From positions 1-51,868 of the IMG/VR virus record IMGVR_UViG_3300044815_000174: DNA of 51,868 bases, one strand, 5' to 3'. Below the pieces are notes generated by a model that ran no database searches, had not been told where the DNA came from, and was given only the letters and a program-made list of their open reading frames with translations. Shown piece by piece: positions 24,618 to 31,352 of this stretch; the first letter of the stretch is position 1, and each line of letters starts with the position of its first letter. Origin of the DNA: a virus. Made by a program: the position numbers and the translations under genes.

Positions 24618-25079
24618 CTAGGCGAGGGCGATCACTTTGCAATTCGTCTTATCGCCGTTCTTGGTGCATTGCACGAGAATCTTCTTTTTGAAGGGATACT
24701 CACCCGGTTCCATGTTTCCTTTGACACCCAATTCATCTAGATATTCCGGGTAGATAGGCAGGCCAAACTTGGTGTACTTGCCGCCTTTGACGTTGAAGTG
24801 CTTGCCCTTTTTGTCGTGCGTCACCTCAAGGGTCTCGCCCATGACAGTTTCCGTCGTCGTGTTCGGATCGCTGGCTACGGGTGCAGTCGGCGTTACAGGG
24901 GTGGTCTGCACAGAAGTCCATCCGCCGGCGAGAGCCTTATTGATTGACTCGGAACTTTTGCGAAAGATTTCGCCCTTTTGAGTGAGATTGCCGGAAAGCT
25001 GGAAGGTATGGACCACACCCTGCCGATCTTGAAGCTGGAAGGACTCGCTGAAAAAGATGGGGGCTGTTTCATCACTCAT
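24618..25079 (-). CDS. hypothetical protein of the early leftward operon, 153 aa
   Basis: The start at 25079 has AAGGA nine bases upstream, and the preceding gene ends two bases before it. The N-terminal third (FFSESFQLQDRQGVVHTFQLSGNL) and the C-terminal third (KKGKHFNVKGGKYTKFGLPIYPEYL...LVQCTKNGDKTNCKVIALA) are beta-rich, separated by a Thr/Pro linker. It precedes the ParB-like gene in the same transcript and may belong with the PRTRC set. No family is recognised. Confidence 0.65.
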   Translation of the reverse strand: MSDETAPIFFSESFQLQDRQGVVHTFQLSGNLTQKGEIFRKSSESINKALAGGWTSVQTTPVTPTAPVASDPNTTTETVMGETLEVTHDKKGKHFNVKGGKYTKFGLPIYPEYLDELGVKGNMEPGEYPFKKKILVQCTKNGDKTNCKVIALA

Positions 25080-25081
25080 AA

Positions 25082-25309
25082 CTAAATTCCTTTGGCGAGA
25101 ATGAGTCGCGCCAGTTCTTCACTCGTCATAAAATTTCCAAGTGGCTGTGCGCGACGCCTCATGGCTTCAAGCTCTTCCGTGATGATCTGTTCAATGCGAA
25201 AGAGGTTTGCACCCAGATTGCGAAGTTCTTTCTCCCGCCGCGCGCGATACTCTGCTTCGTGGTCGCGGTGCGTCGCGTGTGCAAGCGCGTGTTTTGGTAG
25301 CGCGCTCAT
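25082..25309 (-). CDS. small charged helical protein, 75 aa
   Basis: Start ATG 25309 (AAGGAG upstream) overlaps the previous stop in an ATGA, so it is translationally coupled. The protein has a charged coiled-coil segment (HEAEYRARREKELRNLGANLFRIEQ, split here by description only) followed by a helical end. Function is unknown. Confidence 0.65.
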   Translation of the reverse strand: MSALPKHALAHATHRDHEAEYRARREKELRNLGANLFRIEQIITEELEAMRRRAQPLGNFMTSEELARLILAKGI

Positions 25310-25569
25310 GCCGTTCGTCTCTCCTTGCTGGCGGGGAGCGGTGTCCTCTCGGCCTGGTCGTCCACGTCGAGCGCCCATTCGATTTCATTCCCGATTCGGT
25401 GAAGGGTTAGCCCTGCGTCGGCAGGCATATGTGCCGTGCGTTGCATGGATTCGAGTGAGCTTTTGAGCCATGACATGCGCTGGCGAAGGACGGTGTTCTC
25501 GATTTCAAGGTCAGTGGCGGGGGCGAAGATGCGCCGGAAAATCAAAGTCAATCTTTGGAGATAAGTCAT
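25306..25569 (-). CDS. small helical protein, 87 aa
   Basis: It starts at ATG 25569, overlaps both neighbours by 4 bp and has the same strand and operon as the early genes. An N-terminal hydrophobic-basic helix (TYLQRLTLIFRRIFAP) is followed by a leucine-zipper-like stretch (IENTVLRQRMSWLKSSLESM) and an acidic end. Possible membrane-associated or DNA-binding coiled coil; no family recognised. Confidence 0.65.
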   Translation of the reverse strand: MTYLQRLTLIFRRIFAPATDLEIENTVLRQRMSWLKSSLESMQRTAHMPADAGLTLHRIGNEIEWALDVDDQAERTPLPASKERRTA

Positions 25570-25775
25570 CGTGTCCTCCTGTAAGTTTGGGGTTGCGTGC
25601 CTCTGACGAGATCGGCGGCATACTCAATGCGGGAGATGGCGGCGGTCATGGCTTCAAGGGCGGTGTGTGGGTCTGTTTCAAAGACCATCATGGCGCGGGC
25701 GATGTCGCTCCGAGCGTCATCTAATTCACCGCCGATTTGTTGGAGTGATGAAAAGGCTGTTTCTAATGCGCTCAT
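25566..25775 (-). CDS. small helical protein, 69 aa
   Basis: This is predicted entirely helical (SALETAFSSLQQIGGELDDARSDI...) and is coupled to both neighbours by 4-bp overlaps. No function is recognised. The chain of ATGA/GTGA overlaps from 26017 to 25309 shows that these genes are translated as a unit. Confidence 0.65.
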   Translation of the reverse strand: MSALETAFSSLQQIGGELDDARSDIARAMMVFETDPHTALEAMTAAISRIEYAADLVRGTQPQTYRRTR

Positions 25776-26017
25776 GCTGATCTCCGTTCTTTGCGTTCCT
25801 GCCAGCGGCGGCGGATGTCCGCGCGCTTGAGTCTCGTGATGGCTTCGTCAATAAGGGCTGAGGGGCGCGTGCTCAATCTGATCTGCGTCCAGACCTCATT
25901 GGTGAGAGCGAGCGCGAGTTCGCCGTCCGTCATGTTCTCCGCTTCGGTGCGGTCGTGAATGTGCTGCAAGAGATTTTCGAGAAATCCGTCTGGGTATTTT
26001 CTTACTTGTTCGCTCAC
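25772..26017 (-). CDS. small helical protein, 81 aa, GTG start
   Basis: GTG at 26017 has GGAGG eight bases upstream and overlaps the TGA of the SWIM-type gene, so it is preferred over the upstream ATG at 26032 or the longer frame to 26095. The protein has the sequence type of a small phage early protein with a helical MTDGELALALTNEVWTQI segment and an Arg-rich C-terminus. No family is recognised. Confidence 0.65.
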   Translation of the reverse strand: MSEQVRKYPDGFLENLLQHIHDRTEAENMTDGELALALTNEVWTQIRLSTRPSALIDEAITRLKRADIRRRWQERKERRSA

Positions 26018-26178
26018 GCTGCTTTCCTCCATTCCAGGTCTGAAACCGCTTCTAAATATCTTGACCACAAACGCGCGCTCGCCCGATGCCAGCACGCCTT
26101 TTGAAACTCGAATGCCTTACATCCACAATCACCGTTAGCGATATAGACCTCATCCGATGTGCTCGATTGAATGAGCAT
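26014..26178 (-). CDS. 54-aa SWIM-type zinc finger protein
   Basis: The frame from ATG 26178 to TGA 26014 encodes a protein with NGDCGCKAFEFQKACWHRAS. This is a clean SWIM zinc-finger pattern (C-x-C, 10 residues, C-x-H) such as those in Rad51-associated and transposase-linked proteins. Its TGA overlaps the GTG of the next gene. The sequence upstream in the same frame is open but lacks another start. It overlaps most of the 3' half of the frame at 26052-26330. It was missed by a 60-aa cutoff. Confidence 0.65.
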   Translation of the reverse strand: MLIQSSTSDEVYIANGDCGCKAFEFQKACWHRASARLWSRYLEAVSDLEWRKAA

Positions 26179-26330
26179 TGACCATCTCGCTTGCGGACGA
26201 TCAAGGATGTCAGCTTGTCCAGTTCGGCTTTCATCGCGCGCCGTGAGCCTGGGGCTGGCTTAGTTGTCCGCATCGGCTTTCTGCGGCGGTTGAAGCGGGT
26301 GCGCTTCATGTATGCGCGTCGGTTATTCAT
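26052..26330 (-). CDS. uncertain basic protein, possibly frameshifted into the SWIM gene
   Basis: Starting at ATG 26330 (GGAG upstream) the protein opens with an Arg-rich segment (MNNRRAYMKRTRFNRRRKPM) followed by KAELDKLTSLIVRKRDGQC, which resembles the start of NinG/HNH-type phage proteins. The part after residue 55 overlaps the SWIM frame and looks like out-of-frame translation. Either two genes overlap by 127 bp, or a single gene changes frame near 26180-26190 by a real shift or a sequencing error. The 5' half is more credible than the 3' half. Confidence 0.4.
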   Translation of the reverse strand: MNNRRAYMKRTRFNRRRKPMRTTKPAPGSRRAMKAELDKLTSLIVRKRDGQCSFNRAHRMRSISLTVIVDVRHSSFKRRAGIGRARVCGQDI

Positions 26331-26353
26331 TAATCGCTCCATTCCTTCCCGCT

Positions 26354-26566
26354 CTAATCAAAATCACCTTCAAGCCAAGCCGTCGCTGTTTCTCGGTTCG
26401 GGAAATTCTCCGTCCAAGCCTTTCCGGTTTCGTTATCTATCGTCGTGAAACTGCCGTCTGATTCAGGAAGAAGAAACAAGCCTGTTGGGAGGCGTGTCTC
26501 AATAATCAACATGGCTTCTTTTTCGCTGATTAAAGCCACCTTTCCAGCCTGAACATTTTCAGTCAT
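26354..26566 (-). CDS. hypothetical protein, 70 aa
   Basis: ATG 26566 overlaps the stop of the zinc-ribbon gene (TAATG), which fixes this start over an in-frame ATG at 26590. The protein is a small alpha/beta sequence (VALISEKEAMLIIETRLPTG...TTIDNETGKAWTENF) ending in an acidic helix TATAWLEGDFD. It resembles small phage proteins of unknown function. Confidence 0.65.
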   Translation of the reverse strand: MTENVQAGKVALISEKEAMLIIETRLPTGLFLLPESDGSFTTIDNETGKAWTENFPNRETATAWLEGDFD

Positions 26567-26685
26567 TAGTCGCTGAACTCCTCTTTGCATTCATGGCAGC
26601 GATAGGTGCTGACTTCCGCGATTGATTCAATGAGGGTGCAGGTCGTTACTTCGCAGCACTCAGGGCAGTAGGTTTCGACTTCCAT
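26566..26685 (-). CDS. 39-aa zinc-ribbon protein
   Basis: The frame from ATG 26685 to TAA 26566 encodes a 39-residue protein with CPEC and CHEC pairs spaced 21 residues apart, a minimal zinc ribbon. Both ends overlap neighbouring genes as TAATG. Such mini zinc ribbons are frequent in phage early operons; a specific role cannot be assigned. Confidence 0.65.
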   Translation of the reverse strand: MEVETYCPECCEVTTCTLIESIAEVSTYRCHECKEEFSD

Positions 26686-26990
26686 TACGCGGCCACCTCC
26701 GCCCCTCTTACGTCGGCGTAGATGTCGATTTCCCCTACCCACTCGTCTGTGCCGATTCCAAAATTGTCAGCGCGTTGGAGTAAAGCCTCTTGTCGCTCGC
26801 GCAGGCATTGATCGCAATGTCGCTTCTTAGGAATGTCTAAGCGGACGTTGTGGAAACGGGTGAGCGGCTTGGCGTGGTGTCCACACTCTAAAATCGTTTG
26901 CACACTCTCCACGTCGAACCCGCAAAACTTGGCTGGCGTACTCGTTGTGCCGATGACTTTTTTGAGTGGGGCTTTCTGTGTACGCTGCAT
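26685..26990 (-). CDS. first gene of the leftward early operon, 101 aa, Cys-rich
   Basis: It starts at ATG 26990, about 50 bp downstream of the consensus-like promoter at 27042-27069. The protein has FCGFDVESVQTILECGHHAK and RHCDQCLRERQEAL; the C-x(n)-CGHH...C--C arrangement suggests a zinc site. It is basic at the N-terminus. Being promoter-proximal in the operon leading to PRTRC, it may be a regulator, but no family is recognised. Confidence 0.7.
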   Translation of the reverse strand: MQRTQKAPLKKVIGTTSTPAKFCGFDVESVQTILECGHHAKPLTRFHNVRLDIPKKRHCDQCLRERQEALLQRADNFGIGTDEWVGEIDIYADVRGAEVAA

Positions 26991-27015
26991 TTGCTTGTCC
27001 TCTCGCTCGTGGTTT

Positions 27016-27069
27016 ATCTAGTAATCATCTAGACAAATAGGATTATAAACTTTATCTAGATAATGTCAA
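27016..27069 (-). promoter_or_regulatory. leftward early promoter with three TCTAGA operators
   Basis: On the minus strand TTGACA (27064-27069) and TATAAT (27042-27047) are both perfect consensus, 16 bp apart. A 12-bp palindrome TTATCTAGATAA (27052-27063) fills the spacer, and related sites lie at 27026-27035 (CATCTAGACA) and near 27016-27022 (TATCTAGT). The same promoter-operator core, CTCTTGACATTATCTAG, recurs at 29810-29826 driving the opposite strand. Repression would shut off the operon that includes the PRTRC cluster. Confidence 0.8.
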
Positions 27070-27125
27070 GAGGATTATGGTATAGTCCCGAAAAGTAATT
27101 CCTGAGACTTTATTTGGAGGGGCTG

Positions 27126-27491
27126 ATGAGTGAAGAGAAGAGGGAAGGCGGGCGGATAACTCTCGAACAGGCACAGCACTGTTTGATTGGGATTGCCGTG
27201 CGCTCTTTATTTGTAGTAGGCGAGCATCTGCACTGGCAGCACATGCTCAACGATAGTGCTATTAAAATCACTGAGCCGACGCCTGCCACGATAAGCCGAG
27301 AGCAGCTGCACGGCATCATTATGGATAGGATGAATGAGGAGTTCGGAGTCAAGGCGGAGCGCGTTGCCATCGTTGAGGCAACACAGTTGAGAGAACAGGC
27401 AGAGGCTTTAGAGCGTCGCGCAAAACAAGAGCCACCGCCACCACCACCAAAAGACATTGTATGGCCGAGCAGTCTTGTTAAGAGCGGTTAG
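27126..27491 (+). CDS. hypothetical protein, 121 aa
   Basis: ATG 27126 is preceded by GGAGG six bases upstream; an in-frame TTG at 27114 is part of that site. The protein is helical (LEQAQHCLIGIAVRSLFVVGEHLHWQ), has a central EQLHGIIMDRMNEEFG helix, a coiled coil (ATQLREQAEALERRAKQ) and a short poly-proline end. It is transcribed divergently from the leftward operon over shared operators and may be co-regulated with it. No family is recognised. Confidence 0.65.
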   Translation: MSEEKREGGRITLEQAQHCLIGIAVRSLFVVGEHLHWQHMLNDSAIKITEPTPATISREQLHGIIMDRMNEEFGVKAERVAIVEATQLREQAEALERRAKQEPPPPPPKDIVWPSSLVKSG

Positions 27492-28056
27492 CGTTTGGAA
27501 GTTCTGACTTGAGGCGGCTAATAGCTGTATCTATCGCGGTATGGAATCTCTGCCGTTTACAATAAAGAGTTTTACTGTAAACGATGTGATCTTCTCTGTT
27601 GCCTGCGATGGCCATTGTTCGTGTGACAGGGTAGCGCGTTTCATGCGGGCGCAGTTCATCAAGCGGAATGCAATAAGCAGTGAGGTCGAAGCCTGTATCA
27701 TTCTTTAGTTTTTCCAGAATGTCGTTGTGCTGAATGACAGTAGCTTGCTCGACATTGGCATTGGGTAGAAATCTTTTGATTGATTCGAGTTCGATAAGTG
27801 ATTGTTCGTATCTTTTTTGGAGGGGCGTGAGAACCGGCGATGCTTTGTTTTCAATTAGAGAACGGCGCACAAAGAGTTTATTGAACCACCTGTATGCGCC
27901 TTTTATAGCAAAGAGGGAAACAGCGGTGCCGCTAATGAAAAGACAGGCAATAAAGTATCTATAACCGAGGACTTCCTTATGGAAAAAATAAAAGTACGCA
28001 GACGTCACGCCTGCTGCCGATGCGAGGATACCCAGTGTAGTGAGGAGATTGCCCAT
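27478..28056 (-). CDS. two-TM membrane protein, 192 aa
   Basis: From ATG 28056 the protein has two hydrophobic segments (LLTTLGILASAAGVTSAYFYFF and YRYFIACLFISGTAVSLFAIKGAY) and then a soluble, charged domain of about 120 residues. A TTG start at 28083 is also possible. It lies in a group of envelope-associated genes (this one, the zinc-ribbon/TM protein and a lipoprotein) between the two early promoters. Such clusters in temperate phages often exclude superinfecting phages, but that is inference. Confidence 0.6.
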   Translation of the reverse strand: MGNLLTTLGILASAAGVTSAYFYFFHKEVLGYRYFIACLFISGTAVSLFAIKGAYRWFNKLFVRRSLIENKASPVLTPLQKRYEQSLIELESIKRFLPNANVEQATVIQHNDILEKLKNDTGFDLTAYCIPLDELRPHETRYPVTRTMAIAGNREDHIVYSKTLYCKRQRFHTAIDTAISRLKSELPNANRS

Positions 28057-28190
28057 GAAGTTGATGAGCCTACCCTTTTTCAAACCGCGTTCATATTCTT
28101 TATGTTTGGCTACTCCGTTGGGATATTTGTTTTTATGTGGCTAAATGGCAAGCTACCTTCCCTCTGGGCGCCTCTCTGGTGAGAAGTTAA

Positions 28191-28496
28191 TTAGCGCACG
28201 CGCCCCAAGCCGCTGAGTCCAATTCCAAGCACGAATAGCAGGACAAACATTGCTATGGCGATGATGAAGGGAACCAGCCACGCCAGAATCACGCCCAATG
28301 CAATCGTGCGCGACCACCCACCTCGATAGACTTCAACGGTCAGGTTGAACCGTTGAAAGTATTTGCCACAGTTCGGACAGTCTTCCGCGTTCCTGGAAAT
28401 CATCTTTCCACAGTCAGAGCAGGGCAAAAGATTCGCTCCGTATTGGACAGGCTGTGCCGGTGGCGTTGCGGGGCTGTTCAGGTCAAGCATGCTCAT
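28191..28496 (-). CDS. zinc-ribbon membrane protein, 101 aa
   Basis: Residues 26-43 carry a zinc ribbon (CSDCGKMISRNAEDCPNC), and residues about 65-92 form a long hydrophobic segment (IALGVILAWLVPFIIAIAMFVLLF). The start ATG 28496 sits behind AAAGGAACACCTCATC. The same leader AAAGGAACACCTCA precedes the lipoprotein gene at 29001, suggesting duplicated expression signals. Function is unknown. Confidence 0.65.
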   Translation of the reverse strand: MSMLDLNSPATPPAQPVQYGANLLPCSDCGKMISRNAEDCPNCGKYFQRFNLTVEVYRGGWSRTIALGVILAWLVPFIIAIAMFVLLFVLGIGLSGLGRVR

Positions 28497-28524
28497 GATG
28501 AGGTGTTCCTTTGTGGGAGGTTAA

Positions 28525-29001
28525 TTATTTCTTGCCCGCTTTTCTTTGAGGCGGCGCTGCGCTGGTTGGAGTCGTCGCCACGACGCGACAATCTTCCATC
28601 ATTACGCTTCCGATCTTCCCATTTCCTTTACATCGGAAGGTTGCTGTTTGGCCGTTTTGCAGGGATGCCAGCGATTGAACTTGATCGTCTTCAAACTCAC
28701 ATTGCACATAAAACATTACTGAACCTGTTCCACTGTCGAGCAGAACCCGCCCACCACTAATTAAACCTTTTGCAATGTGGTCAACCTTACCCGTTACATC
28801 AATGATACGGCCTTTGAAGGAATTGTCTGCGGCGACCTCATTGCTCTGATAGCTTTTGAATAAAGCTTCAGCCGTAACCTGCCTCTCCGCGCTTGCCGGC
28901 GCACTGCTGCTGCTTGTAGAAGTTCCGCCCTGAGAGCAAGCCAGCACAAAAAATAGCCACATCCCAAACACAAGAATCAGAGGGCTGTTTTTGATGTTCA
29001 T
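28525..29001 (-). CDS. lipoprotein with OB-fold (tRNA_anti-like) domain
   Basis: The N-terminus is a lipoprotein signal ending FVLAC (lipobox, Cys22), followed by a Ser/Thr linker. Residues 45-145 match the tRNA_anti-like OB-fold pattern (ALFKSYQSNEVAADNSFKGRIIDVTGKVD ... VQCEFEDDQ ... LQNGQTATFRCKGNGK ... LEDC-like end). Such lipoproteins are usually bacterial. On a phage it is a candidate lysogenic-conversion or superinfection-exclusion factor. It is transcribed just downstream of the UmuD-like gene. Confidence 0.7.
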   Translation of the reverse strand: MNIKNSPLILVFGMWLFFVLACSQGGTSTSSSSAPASAERQVTAEALFKSYQSNEVAADNSFKGRIIDVTGKVDHIAKGLISGGRVLLDSGTGSVMFYVQCEFEDDQVQSLASLQNGQTATFRCKGNGKIGSVMMEDCRVVATTPTSAAPPQRKAGKK

Positions 29002-29031
29002 GGCTGTGAGGTGTTCCTTTGGGTAAGGGGA

Positions 29032-29460
29032 TTATCGAACATCGTGAATGCAGTAGGTGACAACTCCCCACGCTTCACATCGCTGCTCTTTATGAATTTC
29101 TTTTGGCCGCATCCGTTTGTTACCCGGTATCAAGAACAGCCGCCCGCCGACTCGTGAGAACTTCTTGACTGTCAAAGCCCCGTCAACATCGACGACAACG
29201 ATGCTGCTAGAGTGCGGCTGTATTGCGCGATCTACAACAATCAAATCGCCAGAATGAATTTCATCATCTTCCATTGAATCTCCCGTTACAGTTAGGCCAT
29301 ACGTCGCATCGGGATTAACAATTAGCCGCTCGTTTAGGTCTATGTAGTCAGCTTCATCTATTGATTCGGCATGTCCGGCAGGCACGCTCCCTGCAAATAG
29401 AGGAATGTGTAAAGCGTCGGCTAACTGTTTTGGATTAAATACAATTTTAGCTGTAAGCAT
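29032..29460 (-). CDS. UmuD-like S24 self-cleaving peptidase
   Basis: This 142-aa protein matches UmuD-type S24 peptidases: an Ala-Gly pair in LFAGSVPAG near residues 22-29 as cleavage region, the catalytic serine in GDSM (S62) and the lysine in LTVKKF (about K99). It lacks the helix-turn-helix of LexA/CI repressors. No UmuC-type polymerase is present. It starts 3 bases after the stop of the ribbon-helix-helix gene. A plausible role is to link RecA activation (SOS) to the phage switch, for example by partnering with the small regulator beside it. Confidence 0.8.
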   Translation of the reverse strand: MLTAKIVFNPKQLADALHIPLFAGSVPAGHAESIDEADYIDLNERLIVNPDATYGLTVTGDSMEDDEIHSGDLIVVDRAIQPHSSSIVVVDVDGALTVKKFSRVGGRLFLIPGNKRMRPKEIHKEQRCEAWGVVTYCIHDVR

Positions 29461-29462
29461 TG

Positions 29463-29756
29463 CTATGCCGCACCTCGCTTCTTATTCTCAGTCTGTACTT
29501 GCCCGCCATTGTGCATAACGCGCCGCTCCTTCTTCTTGCGCTTGCTACGATCAAGAATTCTCTTTTCCTCAAGAGGAAAGAGCTTTTCAAATCCCTCGGC
29601 GTCCTGTTCCTTAGCCTCACGTATTTGATTCCTGATGAATTGATAAGCAAGCGCCGTTGCGTTTCGGTTCCCCTTAATAGACGCCGCCACATGGAACTCA
29701 ATAAGCTCCGTCAGGGTCACTGGAACAGTAAATAGTTTTGGTTTCTCTTTCACCAT
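29463..29756 (-). CDS. ribbon-helix-helix-like regulator, 97 aa
   Basis: The first about 45 residues (KLFTVPVTLTELIEFHVAAS...NRNATALAYQFIRNQI) resemble an Arc/MetJ-type strand-helix-helix DNA-binding fold. The rest is highly basic. The ATG at 29756 is at the edge of a TCTAGC operator-like site and has almost no leader. Longer starts reach back through the divergent promoter and are unlikely. As it is divergent from another small regulator over TCTAGA sites, it is a good candidate for the phage repressor. Confidence 0.65.
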   Translation of the reverse strand: MVKEKPKLFTVPVTLTELIEFHVAASIKGNRNATALAYQFIRNQIREAKEQDAEGFEKLFPLEEKRILDRSKRKKKERRVMHNGGQVQTENKKRGAA

Positions 29757-29757
29757 A

Positions 29758-29866
29758 GTATCTAGCATATATCTAGATGTTGCTTTTGGATATACCATAA
29801 CGAAAAATCCTCTTGACATTATCTAGTGAATCTTTTAGAGTGCTTTATCTAGATAGCTTCTAGACG
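29758..29866 (+). promoter_or_regulatory. divergent switch region: rightward promoter and five TCTAGA operators
   Basis: TTGACA (29813-29818) with a poorer -10 (TAGAGT, 29836-29841) reads right toward 29875. Operator-like sites lie at 29758-29766, 29769-29780 (ATATCTAGATGT), 29819-29830, 29845-29856 (TTATCTAGATAG) and 29857-29866. The bases CTCTTGACATTATCTAG match the leftward promoter at 27 kb. Sites on both sides of the promoter and over the -10/+1 region fit a repressor/antirepressor switch. Confidence 0.75.
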
Positions 29867-29874
29867 GAGGGAAC

Positions 29875-30066
29875 ATGCACAAGAAAAAAGACAAAGTGAT
29901 TTTCGTTCTAGCCGATGGCGAGTTTCATGCGCGCGTAAATGCGGCTGCCGAAATCGCCACAGAGGGGAACATTTCCCGACTCACGCGGGAGGCGCTGAAC
30001 GAAAAGATTGAGCGCCTTGCTGAACTTCATCCGCAACATCGGAAGCGCCTCGCGCAGGCCGCCTAA
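29875..30066 (+). CDS. Cro-like small regulator, ribbon-helix-helix type, 63 aa
   Basis: GGAGG lies four bases before ATG 29875. A beta-strand-like KVIFVLADGEF is followed by two helices (HARVNAAAEIATEG...ISRLTREALNEKIERL), a ribbon-helix-helix-like arrangement. It is the first gene of the rightward transcript opposite the 97-aa regulator. The pair probably act on the same TCTAGA operators, one as repressor and one as its antagonist; which is which cannot be told. Confidence 0.6.
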   Translation: MHKKKDKVIFVLADGEFHARVNAAAEIATEGNISRLTREALNEKIERLAELHPQHRKRLAQAA

Positions 30067-30073
30067 CCCCTAA

Positions 30074-30322
30074 ATGCAAACCACAACCAGAGAAGCGCAC
30101 AGATATAAAAAGAGCCTCGATAAGTTAACGGCTCAGGTTTGCAAATATCTTGCGCGGCTGGATGAGTTGATGAAACAGCCATCGTCAAACGAGCGCGGTC
30201 AGGAAGTCGCGAAGCTATCGAACGCGCTTGATATGGCAAATGACGCGGCGATGCACCTTGACCTCAACATGTCATTTCAGCAAATCAACAATCGTAAGAA
30301 GAAGGCTGCTCGAAAATCTTGA
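30074..30322 (+). CDS. hypothetical helical protein, 82 aa
   Basis: It starts eight bases after the previous stop, and the short spacing suggests co-translation. The protein is helical and basic (YKKSLDKLTAQVCKYLARLDEL...), ending NNRKKKAARKS. No family is recognised. Confidence 0.6.
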   Translation: MQTTTREAHRYKKSLDKLTAQVCKYLARLDELMKQPSSNERGQEVAKLSNALDMANDAAMHLDLNMSFQQINNRKKKAARKS

Positions 30323-30399
30323 TGCAACCCACTTCCCCTAAAGAAACCACAGGGCTAACACACGCGACAAAGCGGAATCTTCCCCTTCGCAAAGCCCGT

Positions 30400-30415
30400 C
30401 CTAAAACGTTTTAGG
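30400..30415. repeat. dispersed palindrome, copy 4 (CCTAAAACGTTTTAGG)
   Basis: A perfect 16-bp palindrome located between the short rightward operon (ends 30322) and the structured non-coding region that follows. Confidence 0.9.
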
Positions 30416-30439
30416 TGAACCGGAAGCATTGCCTGAATC

Positions 30440-31260
30440 AAGATTTGTCACAGTGCATGGTCGGCACTCTGAAAGCGCGGATAACAAGACCTGTCGGTGA
30501 GCCGCATCGGACTTGCGATGCTGGCAATGAGTCCGGCGAAAAGTGCGACACCGCGACGTAGGTAAAGACGATAACTAAACCTGTGTTAGCCGAGCATCCT
30601 CAACATGTCCTTCGTGACTAGAGGCAATCGGCGCAATTTTCGATCTTTCAAAAGTTATCACGCGCCTGTAAGCAATCGGCTATATGCCAGATTGTTAGAG
30701 CTTCGGCTCTCCGGTGCAGCCGCCCACCAGAGCGGAGTCCGGCGCGGTGAAGTTTCGCCGTCAGTAACCAGCGCGGGGCGAACAAATGCGGCGGAGATGC
30801 TGGCAGTCATCATTTACTGCTCACCTTTGCAACGTCCATCTCGGGATGGGTAGCGGCTGTAAGCCGGACGAGAGTAACCGGCAACCTTTGATCTTTGACG
30901 ACATACCACAATAAGGGTTCGACGGTGAGCGAGTGTCGCGTTGCAAGAGGCACATACTCACCGGCGGGCTGGCTAAGACCGAAGCAAAGGGTTCGCGCCT
31001 GAGCTTTGGAAACTGACCAGCGCGCCGACTGAATCCGCATACGAGCAACGTCTGGAACTACCCGACTATAAATGCATAGTCGGACAGCCCAACCAGCGTT
31101 ACAGAGCGGGGCTTGCTTTCATGCACGCTGAACGGGCGCGAATAAATGCGGCATGTAGCCCTGCTCCTTAATCTCCGAATGCGGCGCAAGCCTGATGCGA
31201 GTTATCAAAACAACCTTTCAGTTTGTTTACAGCTTGATCGCCTGCGCAGGCGCGCTGTGG
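30440..31260 (+). ncRNA. candidate large structured non-coding RNA
   Basis: About 1 kb (30323-31352) has no convincing gene but many strong stems on the plus strand. These include AGTGC/GCACT (30452-30468), a two-part stem with CGGACT/AGTCCG (30508-30535), a UUCG-tetraloop hairpin (30697-30710) and CCGACTAT/ATAGTCGG (31062-31083). There is also a 10-bp helix (31104-31113 with 31157-31166) enclosing CATGC/GCATG, and CGCCTGCGCAGGCG (31239-31252). A 15-nt sequence GCGAAYAAATGCGGC occurs at 30778 and 31138. Frames of 60-80 codons in it look random. Size and setting recall the GOLLD/ROOL class of ornate phage RNAs, but identity is not established. Strand is inferred and ends are approximate. Confidence 0.55.
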
Positions 31261-31352
31261 CTCTGCCTATACCACGACGACCAACTCTGACAGCGCACAC
31301 TTTAATGATTTCAACTTTCAATCTCTAGTCCAAATTCAAAGGTATTTTTGGA

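Noticed and set aside
27979-28182. Plus-strand 67-codon frame with a TM-like segment
   Set aside because: Mostly antisense to the membrane protein at 27478-28056; hydrophobicity is mirrored from the opposite strand, and no ribosome binding site is present.
30605-30853. 82-codon frame in the structured region
   Set aside because: It crosses several strong RNA stems, has no start signal and looks random in composition.
30323-31352. tRNA genes in the gap, prompted by GGTTCGA near 30917
   Set aside because: No acceptor/D/anticodon arms could be fitted around the T-loop-like sequence.
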